Assembly: GCA_900618425.1 (NCBI GenBank)
Contig: UZAN01039632.1
Span: 69,464-131,468 of the forward strand
DNA: 62,005 nt
DNA from: Echinostoma caproni
Taxonomy: Eukaryota > Platyhelminthes > Trematoda > Plagiorchiida > Echinostomatidae
Reading direction: 5' to 3'
The notes beneath the pieces were generated by a model. The model was not told the DNA's origin and did not search any database. It worked only from the letters and a program-made list of their open reading frames with translations. Below are positions 1 to 11,439 of this stretch, piece after piece; within the stretch, counting starts at the first letter, position 1, and each line of letters begins with the position of its first letter. The position numbers and the translations under genes are program-made.

Positions 1-59
1 AAGACGACATCCGAGAAAAACGTGAAGCGGCAATTTGGTTTATCCATATTATGATTGCA

Positions 60-245
60 TGGTAACACGAATGCCTTCCATTTCCGATGGGTCCGGAGTT
101 CCAATTCCGGACGGGAAGGTATATATGCACTACTGATGAGCTCTAATAGTAGTAAAACTAGAATTTAGTGCTTCCAAGGGTAGGGTTAATTGGATGAACT
201 GAGGATCGTGGGTGAAGGTGAATTCCTGAAGGATAGTCAATTCTA
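60..245 (+). repeat. SINE-C element, tRNA-like, copy 1
   Basis: Dispersed repeat with a box-B-like core (gggtccggagttccaattcc near 90-110), then a conserved body that includes a stretch close to aaaactagaatttagtgctt and ends near gatagtcaattc. Related copies lie at 8650-8870, 22480-22770, 27068-27145, 29511-29843 and 51024-51280. The order of a tRNA-like head followed by an unrelated body suggests a tRNA-derived SINE. Confidence 0.5.
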
Positions 246-249
246 ATAA

Positions 250-1885
250 AAACGTACTTCTTTGTTCACACGGTTGAGGTGCGTGGTTTTGGCCCTTTCT
301 GTGCGACAGATGCAGAAGTATAAAATCAATCAAACAGCTATCACATTAGCGAAACTAAATCAGGTTAAAACAGTTTCTCAATGCCGCATCACTCCTCACT
401 TTACACTCCGTTTGTTCTGTACGCGGAGAATGTCACCGTGGAATCAAACCAAATCTTTTACTACTGTCATAAAATAAGTAGTCAGTTTCTGAATGTTTAA
501 AACCAACGCATCACCCTGGTGCGTGAGCGAACTGTGATGACCGCAACAAATTTGCAAAAGTGGGTTGTGTCACATTGTATGTGGATAAATTGAAAATCCA
601 TCTAACAAGCTGCTTTATCATTAGGCTAGAAGTGTACCTGCTTTCTACCTCTTCTGTTTGTGGTTCGATCATAGGCTGATCGATGAATTCGTATTGCTGA
701 TAAGAATCAACTAGACCGAAATAACTCTCCAGTACTTCCCAGCTTTGTACTTCACACTTTGTTCAGCTTTTACGGGGACCAAATTTGCTATAAAGAAATT
801 TCCAACCATTATTGACACTCAATGAAGAAGGCACTGATCAATCTACAACCTCCTTGTATTTGGATTTAACCTTAATTTTGTATCGTTCTACCTGCAGAGG
901 CTAACTAAATAGTTTTGGTCACATGATATTTGAATGATCCGGCCCATCATAATTTTAAATTTAAAAAGATAATATCAATGCAACACCTTTCTCAAACTCC
1001 TGTGTCTAATGGGTTTCAATTTTGCTTCGGTAATTGGAGATATTCCGTACATTCACCTCATAGAAGATTCATTGCTGATAGCTGAACTCGTAAATCCTTT
1101 TCTTTTTTACACGAGATCGCATTCTTGCTTGGTCCTCCCGAAAATCAGTCGCGGAAAACACAACCGCTTTGACCACAAAATCAATACGCGATCAAGGGTC
1201 TTTTCGTGCCAATCAGATAAAAGTGATTCGTACCAACTAGTAGGTGGTAACTTCGTGGTGGACCTACAAAGAACTGCTTCCTATCAACACTACGCATTTG
1301 TAGTTGGGCAAAGTCAAATGAACCTTCGAAAATGATGGTCAGTCAAGTAGTTTTATTTGAAAATGAAGCAAAACAGCATATCAAAAGCAGTAATGCATGA
1401 CATCGGCCTGATCTTCCAAGAATAATCGAGGACAACTGTATAGGACACACTGACCTTGTAGTCGCTTATTTCGTCTTCGACTTAACGGCGATCATCCCGT
1501 GGAAAAAGGTTCAACTACGTTGAATCGCAGTGGCATAAGCAGACTGAGGGTCAAGATGGTAGTTGACTGGGTCATTTGATTAAAGGTGTTACGTGATATT
1601 CCAATCCCACAAACACTCACTACTCATCAGCAAAGACGTGCTCACGATGCAAGACCACTGTTCTTTCAAACAGCAGGATTTTAGAAGCGCTGAAAATGAA
1701 GTCGTTCATCGATCGATTTTTGTCAATGCTACAAGTTTTCCAATATGGAACAGTGTCACTTACACCAGTGAAACGAAGAGACAAACAGTTAGGTGACCAA
1801 GCGAGTAAGTATTCTACGAAAGGGTCCAACGCGGTTAACATAAATAATAAACCAGTGTTAGTACCACTGTAACGTTCAAACGGAA
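250..1885. other. No gene recognised
   Basis: AT-rich non-coding sequence. A plus-strand open stretch near 1200-1330 has alternating hydrophobic residues (GNFVVDLQRTASYQHYAFVV) and could be an exon of the plus-strand candidate gene, but I see no convincing donor for it. Confidence 0.4.
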
Positions 1886-1907
1886 TGTGTGTGTGTCTGT
1901 GTGTGTC
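1886..1907. repeat. TG dinucleotide microsatellite
   Basis: Interrupted (TG)n run with one TC interruption. Confidence 0.9.
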
Positions 1908-1909
1908 CT

Positions 1910-2888
1910 AACCAGCTCACCTCACAGATGATTAGAATTATGGACGGGTTCATTGATATTCAGCCGGTTCACCTGACTCGACAGTAACGAGGGAAAATGC
2001 AGTGTGTCAGTACGTATCGATTGCAAGCCCAAAGCAATGACTGGCTCAAATTATTGACCTTCTGACCTTGATTGACTAGATTAGCGCTCGTAATTGTTTA
2101 CGTACAGCAAATATATGCCACAAGTAAAGGTTAACCACTTTTGGATACAGGGTCGTTTCGTATTGAGCATTTGATAATGCCTCAAATAGCCTTTGTCGAT
2201 GTTTTGGTGGCACTGACGTAACAAAACGGTGAACACATTCGCAGGGTATACCTTGTGACCTCCAAGTGGCGTGAGATAACCGAGGTTGGTCTCAGGGTTG
2301 ATCTTAAAGGATATGCGGGCAGGCTGAATCAACGGTTCACGAACATATCTTGGAATGTGGTCGACCATTCTACCGGGTGATTCTCAGTAGATTGTAAACA
2401 CACTACTGGGTAGAAAATTCCTCGTCAATTGGTTTACACGTTGACCCGGCGAAACTGGACCATACTGTCAAAGCATGATCATTTCTTGGGAGCTATGACG
2501 GAGGGGGTGGATGTAGTGAGAGTTGGGTTCAAATTGAACGGGAGTGTGATGAGACACTGTTGATACCAATGGAGACGTAACGCAGCAACATATTAAGTTC
2601 CTTGTGGTACACTTTTGATACGTGCCCTCTACCACCCATTAGCTATTTCCATCGCCCCATGCGGTATCCAGCTTGGCTTTGTAACTGAAATGAATGACGA
2701 GACTGTTTTCGATCTTGTAGACCGAGGAAGCTTTGTCTCATAAACTGTTTAAACTTGTGACAATTTTGCATTTCCACACCATTCCCTTATTCACTATAAA
2801 TTATTAATTGATTTCATAAGAACAACTCATATGAAGAAGCAACGACAATTTGTGATGGATTTCGTCTTGCACAGAACAAATGAATCGC
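1910..2888. other. No gene recognised
   Basis: No recognisable gene. A minus-strand open frame at 2081-2368 is ended by stops and has no family I recognise. Confidence 0.35.
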
Positions 2889-2889
2889 G

Positions 2890-2995
2890 GTATTGCTGGT
2901 TCGATCTGGTTGGGCCTCGTCAACCGCGTGAATCCATCGCCTCAACTCAGGATCGAACCCAAAACCTCACAGGTAGAACACAAACGGTAGTAGAG
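2890..2995 (-). repeat. Foldback/SINE-A fragment
   Basis: Contains ctcaggatcgaacccaaaac followed by cctcaca, the reverse complement of the box-B region (ggttcgatcc type) shared with copies near 23280, 28150, 38570 and 53980. Only one arm is visible here. Confidence 0.55.
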
Positions 2996-3250
2996 GCCCG
3001 GTGGTTTAGCTGGTAACACCGGCGTGCTTTGGGCCCTATGGTTCGAGGTTCGAGATAAGACACCGACACCTACATCTGACGGTAGAGAGCTTTGATTCAA
3101 AACCACGCCTTTTCGAACCGGACCTTATATGTTTCGTCCCTCAAAGACCCAGGGCTTAGGTTATCGGATTCTATCACTGAACAATAGGTGTTCGCAATTA
3201 TATTGCTCAGACCGTCAGCTAATCATCACCTAAGTGTGTAATAAAGAATC
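2996..3250 (+). repeat. SINE-B, tRNA-like, copy 1
   Basis: The head reads gtggtttagctggtaacacc and then a ggttcgaggttcg box-B-like site, followed by a body with 'aaaccacgcc', 'cagggcttaggttatcgg' and an AATAAA-containing 3' end. The same order recurs at 59695-59945 (gtggtttagtcgttcgtagc, cggggcttaggttaccgg). Two diverged copies with the same architecture support a tRNA-derived SINE. The head cannot be an intact tRNA gene because the stems do not pair well. Confidence 0.6.
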
Positions 3251-3259
3251 CTATTGTCA

Positions 3260-4330
3260 TCTTGTTTTGGAATCCTCTAAAATTCTTGGCGATAAACAAC
3301 ATATTCGGTTGGCATTGTTTGAAGCACCAAAACAAATTATATGTAACTTACATGTGTGAGACAAAAGGACTCTCGTTAGTTAGGAAATCATTTTTATGCA
3401 ATACAATACGGAAGAGAATCTGTTTACAGTGCCCCTCATCGGCCATGAGCGTTCAACAAAATAGCGATGATGGAAAATATCCGATGAGATCTCAGCTCGT
3501 GTGTGTTTATGATACATTTGAGATATACATGAAAAAAACGCAATCGTGTTTATAACTATTGTTCATAATCTTTTCATCAACTATTCGTCGTTGTCATTTG
3601 GATTCCGTCGCCCATTCACCGGCTCCCGTTGTTCTCGTAAGTTGACGGATCGTGAGGATCACTGCCATATTGGACTGCTGATGCTAACAGTTTACCTCCT
3701 TTCACACGAATCGCGAGCAGATTGGCACAGATCAATAGTATCACCAAAATGGCCCACTGTGTGAACGAATGGGGTAAATGACATTATATATAGTGTGCGA
3801 GACAGAATTCATTTGAACGTGTACAAGTCCCAATACACAGCCGGTGGAGATTAGCAACTGAACTGAATTGGGCATGTGTTACTTTACACAGATCTGAATG
3901 AAAACTATTAAAGAAGCAAACAGATTCTTCTGGATTACGATTGAGATTTCACAGAAGACAAATGTATGTATTTGAGACAAATGAGAAAGCTTGTTTTCTG
4001 TATTTGATCACATAGTTAAGACATTGATGATAACTCGAAAGAAGTTCGATCGATCGCGACTGGAGATGTTCCCTTTTCTGTACAGTCCGACCAAACTGGT
4101 GAAGCGATCGAACTTGTCAGCATTTTGAATGACCAAGGTCAACAATTCTACCCAACGGCTTAGTCTAAGAAACAACACACGTCCGCAATGATCACACAAG
4201 AAAAGTACTACTCGTGTTTATCAAGATGGTTAAGACATCGAGTGAAGCAAGTTTTCTGACAATATTTTGATTCCTTCAGGACGTACGATTGATTCATTCG
4301 AGAGGAGCGGGTACTAATAGGTAAATAAGA
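3260..4330. other. No gene recognised
   Basis: Short open frames only, with no recognisable domain or splice context. It leads into the LINE remnant that follows. Confidence 0.4.
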
Positions 4331-4339
4331 AATACAAAC

Positions 4340-5460
4340 ATTGACTTGTTAGTTGGGTTGGTGGATAGATATTGCTAACTGCGTCATAGGATCCAATGTG
4401 GTAAACGTTCTTGTAAATTACTTTCCTTTTAGGACGCAATTTACCTCATGCAATGATAAAACCTCGTTCTCCTCTTACGCTAACTCTGATATTTTCAGGG
4501 CCCCATTTTGTTACCCTTCTTTTTCCCCTGTGCATATACGATCTGCCTGTCCATACCAACCTTTTTGCCTGTAAGTATGCCTACAATGTGATGATTAGGT
4601 GCCCCTCCAATACTAATGCTTCTTTCCACCAACTTCAAAGCAGTCTGAACGACGTTTGTAATTGGTCTCTTCCCCGATCACTCTTGATTAACGTTTCCAA
4701 ATGTGATAATTTTCCCTTCGACCATAAATCTGGCTCTCATTATCAAACTGCTTTTAATAATTTAACTGACCCCGTCGTTAACAGTCACATAATTACCAAA
4801 GCTGAATATGTTCAATACATCGGTGTTGTTCTATCCTACAATCTGTCTCGGACTAAACATGTAAAGAACGGTTATAAAAGGGTTCGTAAACTTTCTTTTT
4901 ATGCTTTCAGGCTTAGGAAATTCGATGTTCCCCCAAGAGTCATTTCAAATTCGTGGTCTCAGGCATCCTCTCTCATTGACTTCGCTGCTCCCCTGTAACT
5001 TCACTGCCTGGAGTCTGTTTAAAACCGAATGGGCTAATTCAAACATTGACCGTCTGAAAAGATTTCATAATAATTTCCAGATCCACCAAACTTCTTTCCC
5101 GACGTATTTTAATAGCCACACATCCTGGTTGATTTTATTATGTGCAACCGTATGAAAGCATGTGAAAGAATAGCCGATAGAATCTTGAACAGCAAAGTTC
5201 ACCGCTTGCATAACGAACTTCTCAAATCCATGTCCAACCATTCGTACCCGCTCCCATTATACGCCCCTCCCCGCGCGCACCGTCACATACAGAAACAGCA
5301 CCCTCCCCTATATTGCACATCTGTTTGTAAACCGGACACTAATTATTACAGATCTGTTGGAACATCTTATGAGTTAGTCTATTCATTTATTCTCGACCTA
5401 TCACTATCCTATTCTTGCTCGTAGTGCTCTGTTGATTTTATTTAATCCTCAATACTCTTT
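4340..5460 (+). mobile_element. Non-LTR retrotransposon fragment (RT C-terminal half)
   Basis: Conceptual translation in several frames gives a degraded LINE reverse transcriptase. There is an S-P-F-like GxPQG region near 4490-4510, then KYAYNVMIRCP at about 4575-4605 in place of the usual K-YADDV (the catalytic YADD is corrupted to YAYN). An INVSKCDNFPF segment near 4690 matches the 'L-N-x-SKC' motif downstream of the RT active site. The following 150 residues resemble the post-RT region (LRKFDVPPRVIS near 4915-4950), after which the frame shifts. It is dead: the catalytic motif is mutated and it contains frameshifts and stops. The same family occurs at 6030-6720 (minus) and 18285-19260 (plus). 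Confidence 0.75.
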
Positions 5461-5469
5461 TGCATTTTT

Positions 5470-6028
5470 TCCTACTTCCACCGTAATCTCTTGAAAAGTC
5501 GCTAAAAATTCACCCTTCAAGTGCGCAAAGCTGAGTTTAACTTGACTGAAATTGAAACATTGTATTGCAAGCACTGAAGCTTACATTCCAGTCAAAAACC
5601 ATACATTTCAGCCGTCACAAAGTAAATATTCAACGGGGAGAAAGTGTTAATGGACGGGAGCGTTTCATGATCCAAGTTTAAGATACAGTTCACTTATTAC
5701 CCTGTCCTTTTTTGTGAGTAAACGTGGAAGATACGGAATAGGAGAATTTTGTAAACGTTAATTCGCGAAGAAATTTGGCGGAATTGGGAGCGTGTGGAAG
5801 GATGGGAATGACAACGTATCAGTCCTGCGCGCAATGGTAAATCAGGAGGATCAGGAGGATCCTTTCTGCAAATTTCACACAGGAAGTTATATGACACTCT
5901 GAGAGCTTTACAGCTAACTTATTCACAGGAATAATGGAAAAGCGGCAAATGATAGTTAGTCCTCGATGTAAGCCTTTGAAATCCTGTTTGAGTTAGCCAG
6001 GAAAAATAATCGGGGAACAACAAAGTAA
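5470..6028. other. No gene recognised
   Basis: Spacer between two oppositely oriented LINE remnants. A GGATCAGGA direct repeat pair lies near 5845-5860. Nothing else is evident. Confidence 0.4.
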
Positions 6029-6029
6029 G

Positions 6030-6720
6030 ACGAGGAAGAGCTACTGATAAAGGAAGGCAGAGATAACTGACTGAACTGCGTGAAACTGCCTGAGCTTTCG
6101 AATTTGAAATGGTGGGCGACGCAGTTTACCAAGACAATTGTGAATGTCGATTGACCAATGAAGATTGTTATTTATAGTTACATCAAGATGTTTGAGAGAG
6201 TTCACCCTGGATAAAGGATTGTTATTAATCACTGTGGGGGACTGTTGGGCATGGATAGCGAGCAAACCATATGAACACTCAACACATTTACTGGGGTTTA
6301 AGGTCAGCTTTAATAAGAAGGAGAATGACTGAATTTGATCAAGACTGTCAGTGAAGAAGCAAAGATCGGAGCAAGAAGAAATGGGGTAGCACGGCACGAC
6401 GTCATCTTCGTATTTCAAAATACGTGCACGACAAATACAACAAATATCATAAATATAAGTGGAAAATAAGTATGGGATAGCACAGTCCCTTGAAGAACTC
6501 CGAAGTTCTTGACTAAAGGTTTAGATGAAACCTTCCCCAATCTAGTGGTTTGTACTCTATCGGTAAAATAGTTGGGTAGTCAAGCTAGAAATTGCCTGGG
6601 GTATTCAAACGACTCAGTGATAACCAATCATGGGGTATCTGTTTATACGATGCGGCCGTCTACAATGGTTTGGTCACATCCTACAAAATAAATCGACCGA
6701 ACTCCCTCAGTTCACCCTCG
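6030..6720 (-). mobile_element. Non-LTR retrotransposon fragment (RT), inverted
   Basis: The minus-strand translation from about 6540 downward gives GVLQGTVLSHTYF (normally GVPQGxVLSP), then MKYEDDVVPCYPISS (normally KYADDVVLCYPI) beginning at 6418, LTLNPSKCVECS, and LRQFHAVQSVIS close to 6050. These are the RT motifs B to D and the post-RT region of the LINE family also present at 18285-19260. The Y-x-DD motif reads YEDD, and frame changes upstream mark it as inactive. Confidence 0.75.
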
Positions 6721-6721
6721 C

Positions 6722-7910
6722 CTCACTTCTAATTAAGCGCTCTCGTACAAGAGGCTAATTCTTAAGTATAGATAGCCAAATACTAAGACCGTAAATTTTT
6801 AGCCGCAATCCAGGACATCCATGAGGATGGCGTAATCTCTCTCATGAGGTAATCGAGTAGAAGTACTTATCTGATTGTGACCGTTCCTAAGCTATGTGTA
6901 AAAATCTATGCGTTTTGGACAAATGCGCCATGCCAGTCAACTGAACATTCACTCAGTTTTGTATCATTACCCTCCCTCCAGCTGACCTCAATTCCGCGTT
7001 ATAGTATAAGTATCTGCCGTTGAGTTCAACCTTTAGTTCATCGCTTCTATAGACCATTGCGTATTCACTCCTTCGCAAACCACTCAACCTCGACACATTT
7101 GATGCACTTCAATGAACATGTTGTGCGTGACTTGTGACTTAATTCATATGCAGCATGTTATCAAATGACGCATGCCCCTACAACTGTTATTATTCAAGCC
7201 TTACTCCCTTTGTACTCTTTGCTTCCCTATCCCTTTTGAGGAAACACTTGATCTATGGACAGCATGGTATATTTTGGTGATATGTTGGTATCAGCAAGTC
7301 TGTCTCTGTGACCTGTACCTCCATTAACCATTGAAATTATTATTATTATTCATTACGCATTAGTCCTAATTTCAAACTGTTTCGTAGCCACCTGTCCAAT
7401 TTTTGTTGGAATCTCGTCTGAGACGTTTCATTTCGATCTAATTCGCATTGTAAATTTTGTGTTCCACTAAGACCCGTCTGTACATGCATTGCGGATAAAC
7501 GACCGAACAAATGGATCGGCTGGCGGTGTTTGGTCGGTCTACCCGTTTAAATACTCTGTGCCCTTTGGCTTTTGCTCGTTCTTTGGTTTGACGATACCCA
7601 AACAGTGGCTTGACTCAATATCCCCTTCCATTCCGTCTCCTATATTGTTGCCTGGTGTCTGATGCGGACTGTTCATAACTTGAGGTGTGCTGTACACATT
7701 GTTTCCTTAATTGTGACTCATTAAACATAGATTACCGAACCGGTGTTCTATTTGCCCGAACTGTGACGTTAATCCGGTACAGTCTGTTTATGATAAACTC
7801 CATCACTCAGCGACTTCGTGTACTTCTTTTTCCTAGATTGTTCACTTCCTGATGTTCCGAGTCTCGGTACAATCGTCGAGTTCAAAATTAGCAAATAAAT
7901 AATGGTGTTT
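6722..7910. other. No gene recognised
   Basis: Repeat-like non-coding sequence with a short (TTA)n stretch near 7340-7355. Possibly the 5' part of the LINE remnant or an unclassified repeat. No coding signal seen. Confidence 0.35.
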
Positions 7911-7911
7911 C

Positions 7912-7946
7912 GTGTGTGTGTGTGTGTGTATGCTTGTGTGTGTGTG
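7912..7946. repeat. TG dinucleotide microsatellite
   Basis: (GT)n run interrupted by 'atgct'. Confidence 0.9.
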
Positions 7947-7949
7947 AAA

Positions 7950-8645
7950 AGTCATTTGGGAACTCACTTCGACTAGCGTGCACATCACTGAGGTCAAAGT
8001 CATCATGTACCAATTGGGATCCGAACGGATTGAATGATAAATCCACCAGCCAATCAGTGTGACCGTTTGTAACGGGACAAGAGCGCTGAAAATGTCATGG
8101 GGATCGAGAACTTACAGCGTCAGGCAAAGGATTCGATTGAGATAAAAGCAAGAAGTTGGTGATTCGGGGGAAAATAATCCATGGTAATATTTAATGAACA
8201 CTCCACAGTTCGCTAAAATTCGTGGAATCAAAAGAATCAGTGAATCAGACGATGTAAAATGAAGTAATGTTCTGACAGAAAGTTGAACAGACTTCATTCA
8301 TTGCGTGCAACAGACACGAACTGCGTTTGAGAATGACTTCTATAGGCACCTGCATTTGTGGAATATATTATTAAGTAAATGCAGACCACCATTTAAAGGA
8401 CTGATACATACGATTAGGGATGACCGTGTTCATTCCTGCCCTTGATAGGTAAATAATGAAATAATCCAGCCTACTCGGTTTGCGGCCAGTGAGCCAGTAA
8501 CCTGCATGGGAAGACCCAATCTGGTGGAATTTTTTCGATTGGAGTTAACATATGGTCAATTGTGTCTCCTTGCATTGCTGTCGGGCCAAAAATGAACTGA
8601 CTGACTATCACTGAAGGCAAAACCTGAACAAACATGAATTGGCCA
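7950..8645. other. No gene recognised
   Basis: Only short spurious open frames; no repeat family identified. Confidence 0.4.
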
Positions 8646-8649
8646 TTGG

Positions 8650-8870
8650 GTTCAGCCAATGCCTTGAGCTGGTTGGCACGGTGGTGACACCCACGACTTT
8701 CATGCGATGGGTCTAGAGTTCCCATTCCGAAAGAGATGGTGGATACACACTACTAATGAGTCGCATAAGAGCAAAACTGGAGTTTAGTGTTTCCATGAAT
8801 GTATGGCTGACTGGAAGAGCTGAGGATTGTGCGTGTGGGCGAAGTCTGATGGATGGTCAGTTCAAATCGG
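8650..8870 (+). repeat. SINE-C element, copy 2
   Basis: tRNA-like head (gagctggttggcacggtggt then catgcgatgggtctagagtt), followed by the same body as at 60-245 (aaaactggagtttagtgttt) and the same tail (gatggatggtcagttc). The head is better preserved than in copy 1, which makes a tRNA origin more believable. Confidence 0.6.
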
Positions 8871-8874
8871 TCAA

Positions 8875-10025
8875 TGAAATAATCGTTTTGTGTACTACTT
8901 ACGTGATTACAGGAACCCAAAGAAGTGGTACTTTCCAATCTCCAGCAGAACCGATATTCACCACAATACGCCGGAAACGAAGGGGTCCGTAGAAAATAGG
9001 TATTAATGTGAGTAGTAGTCCCGATATTATAAGGGCATAGCCCCATGTGTTGTCCTATTAAATTTGCAGGCGAAAGAGATGAATATCTCGTCAAACCGGA
9101 GGCTCAAAGAAGAAATAACAACAACGATCAAAGAGAAATACAGACGAAATCATGTGCAATCGCTGAAAAGCTTGAAACAGACTGACACACTAAAACACCG
9201 TCCACAGTCCCCGGTGTGAAATCGAATGGGTTGACTTCGGAATTGAAAATATTTCGCCCACTTTTAAAATGAAAACAGCGCAGAACAGTAGCGTTACACT
9301 GGCACAAGTATGATGCGTTGCAAACGTTGCAGTATTGAACTCATCAGTTTACGTCGCAACACTTTCCTCAAAGAAAGAAGGGACATCCGTAAGTGTTTTT
9401 TTCGTTGCATGGAGTCTGTATAAAGCCATTGATGTTCTTGTTATTCCCGACTCCGCTTAAACAGGTGTCTCTTTTTCAGTTTCGATTGGGTCGTTATTCC
9501 TGGCGCTCGGTGTTGTGACCAAGCTTTAGTTCTCCGCCGCAGAAACTGAGCGTTTGAAAATAGAACCATTGCGGTTAAAGTATATTTGTCTGGTGGCCGT
9601 TGCAGTCCCATTAGGCGATGAATCCCACAAAAAAGCAATGTCTCAACTGCCTTGCCATCATTAGGATTCATGTGATCTCATAACGATGATTTCCGGACAT
9701 TCCGTCCTCCGTGTAGGCTTCTGGAAAGCGGTACATGATGACTCCAATAGACGAATAACGCTTATTCAAAGGACGTAATTGGTGTGAGAGGACAGATTCG
9801 AGTTACGTCAGAGTGTCTCGGAGAAATCAAGTAATCGGTAGAAGTTTGCACTCTAATCGTCCGTACGGATTCAAGAATACTCTGGATCACCAAGGGAGAA
9901 TACATTATTTAGTCAGTGTTTCCGGAGAACAAGTCCGTGCACAAGGAACAATTACCACTTCACATGTGGTACGTTAGAAGCTTTGCACATATGCAATATC
10001 CATCGTAGGCATCCCTTCGACTGTC
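8875..10025. other. No gene recognised
   Basis: No gene or repeat with visible copies. A minus-strand open frame at 9441-9671 has no recognisable domain. Confidence 0.35.
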
Positions 10026-10029
10026 GGTT

Positions 10030-10509
10030 CTAGCATTTCCAGTAAAATTCTGCTGGTGTGCCGTAGAAAATTTCCATTGCAGTGTATTGTAGTGGTCCAA
10101 TGTTCCGAGATGATACCATCAGTATATTATCCTCAGCTTGTGTGGTCCTCCTCTTGAGTTCAAATTCCTGAATGACGAGTGCCACCTGACCCCCCCCCCG
10201 TGACACCGATGACCGATCCGTTTGACATACAATGTGGCCAGTTAGGACAACCTCCGAATCCAGAACATCGGACGTAAACCAGTTCTTGTGAATAAGTAAC
10301 AATTCATGCTTTTTTGTATACCATTCAATTCTGCAGCTCATCCGTTTGACCCAGAAGACCCCGAAAATCGGCAAAAGATAGAACAGCCCGTCCACAGCAC
10401 TGCCTATTTCACAAACGCGATCCCAAGCTATTAACTCGGCATTTTCTTTCGGTGTTTCCTCTGACGAGGACACAGCACAGTTGAACCGATGTCTGGTGTA
10501 AATAAACAT
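10030..10509 (-). mobile_element. CR1-type retrotransposon endonuclease fragment
   Basis: The minus-strand open frame includes NWFTSDVLDSEVVLTGHIV, a TDRSS segment and GGGQVALVIQE. This order matches the apurinic-like endonuclease domain of CR1/Jockey-clade LINEs: (E/S)WL-x-DVLDxE, the TDR stretch, then GGGVA-L-I. An inserted Q in GGGQVAL and a degraded N-terminal part mark it as a remnant. It carries no RT. It may belong to the same family as the two RT-bearing copies at 32318 and 45620, but the shared region is not present in both, so this is inference. Confidence 0.65.
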
Positions 10510-10809
10510 CCCGTTTACCTATGTCTACCTAACCTTTTACCCGACCGTCATTTAGTTAATGCAATACAAGTTTCAGTTCACGATGTTGAACAAAATAGCT
10601 GACATGGAGAATGCAACCAAGGCACCCATGACTTCATGAGTTCTCTGCAGAATAGTTTGAGATTCTCAGTGGTTTGTTTAACTATTTGAGATGGTAGTTA
10701 GAACTTTTCTTTTAGTGGCTTGAACTACCGAAACACTGTCCTCATCTTTGTCTGGACAGCAATTTCTACATCTTACCCTGCAAACGGCTTCTTAGCTCAA
10801 CCTCAGTAC

Positions 10810-11031
10810 CTGTTTATCATGGGTCAGTCTAGCCTCCGCCTTAGTAGTTTCTCCAGAGGAATGAGCAAAGGGAAACATTGGTGACTCAAAGAGGGTTTTT
10901 TTCACTGCTACTGAAGTGCGCGGTGGCACTTCCCCGTTCGGCAGGGAAAAGCTGCAGTAGGTTTGCATGGACATTGGCAGAATCACTTCCGTATTTGCTT
11001 CTGCTTCACCAGCAGATGAGAAAAAGCCCAT
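10810..11031 (-). CDS. Candidate orphan exon, unknown protein
   Basis: A minus-strand frame open for over 70 codons (SMQTYCSFSLPNGEVPPRTS in the middle, ending THDKQ) stops at a good donor, CAG|GTACTG, at 10810. The composition is hydrophilic with many Ser, Thr and Pro residues and no domain I know. The 5' boundary is unclear; candidate acceptors lie near 10993-11005. It is downstream of the last recognised transporter exon on the same strand, so it could be a C-terminal tail exon of that gene or another gene. Neither can be shown. Confidence 0.25.
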
Positions 11032-11149
11032 TTATCGAATCCCTTAGCTGAGTGGTATTTGTGAGACCTTTGTCCGGTGGTTATCAAGCATCTCCGCATA
11101 AGACGGCATCGATTAAGCCAGGTTGCAGAAGGTGGGTTGAATTACTTAC

Positions 11150-11208
11150 CTCGGAATTCGGTTTTTCTATCGTGAGGAACAGATACACATTTAGTATGTC
11201 AAGCATGC
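11150..11208 (-). CDS. Candidate small exon, unknown protein
   Basis: A 59-base minus-strand stretch between an acceptor (tttgaaaactacag) and a strong donor (GAG|GTAAGT). The frame entering in phase 1 encodes MLDILNVYLFLTIEKPNSE and leaves in phase 0. It is same-strand and downstream of the transporter exons, but no membrane segment of an NSS protein is recognisable in it. Confidence 0.22.
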
Positions 11209-11439
11209 CTGTAGTTTTCAAAGTTTGAAAACGTATGATAGAGCAGGCCATCTGTCACAGTCAACACAATGTACCAACCTGACCATAGGGTCCATGCTGG
11301 TGTAATAATATAGGTACATGTTTCTTCTGGATTCATCTTTCTGATACAATGTGTTTGCAATAGTTTTGAGGCGAAATGTGTAGTGAAGAAACGGACACAG
11401 TCATTTTGATTTGATTGTGAGTCGTGTGCATGTCTCACT

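Noticed and set aside
2081..2368. Minus-strand 95-codon frame
   Set aside because: No splice context, no domain, and no neighbouring exons; treated as chance.
2996..3060. Possible functional tRNA gene
   Set aside because: Box A and B-like motifs are present, but acceptor and anticodon stems do not pair and a second copy has the same SINE body, so it is a tRNA-derived SINE.
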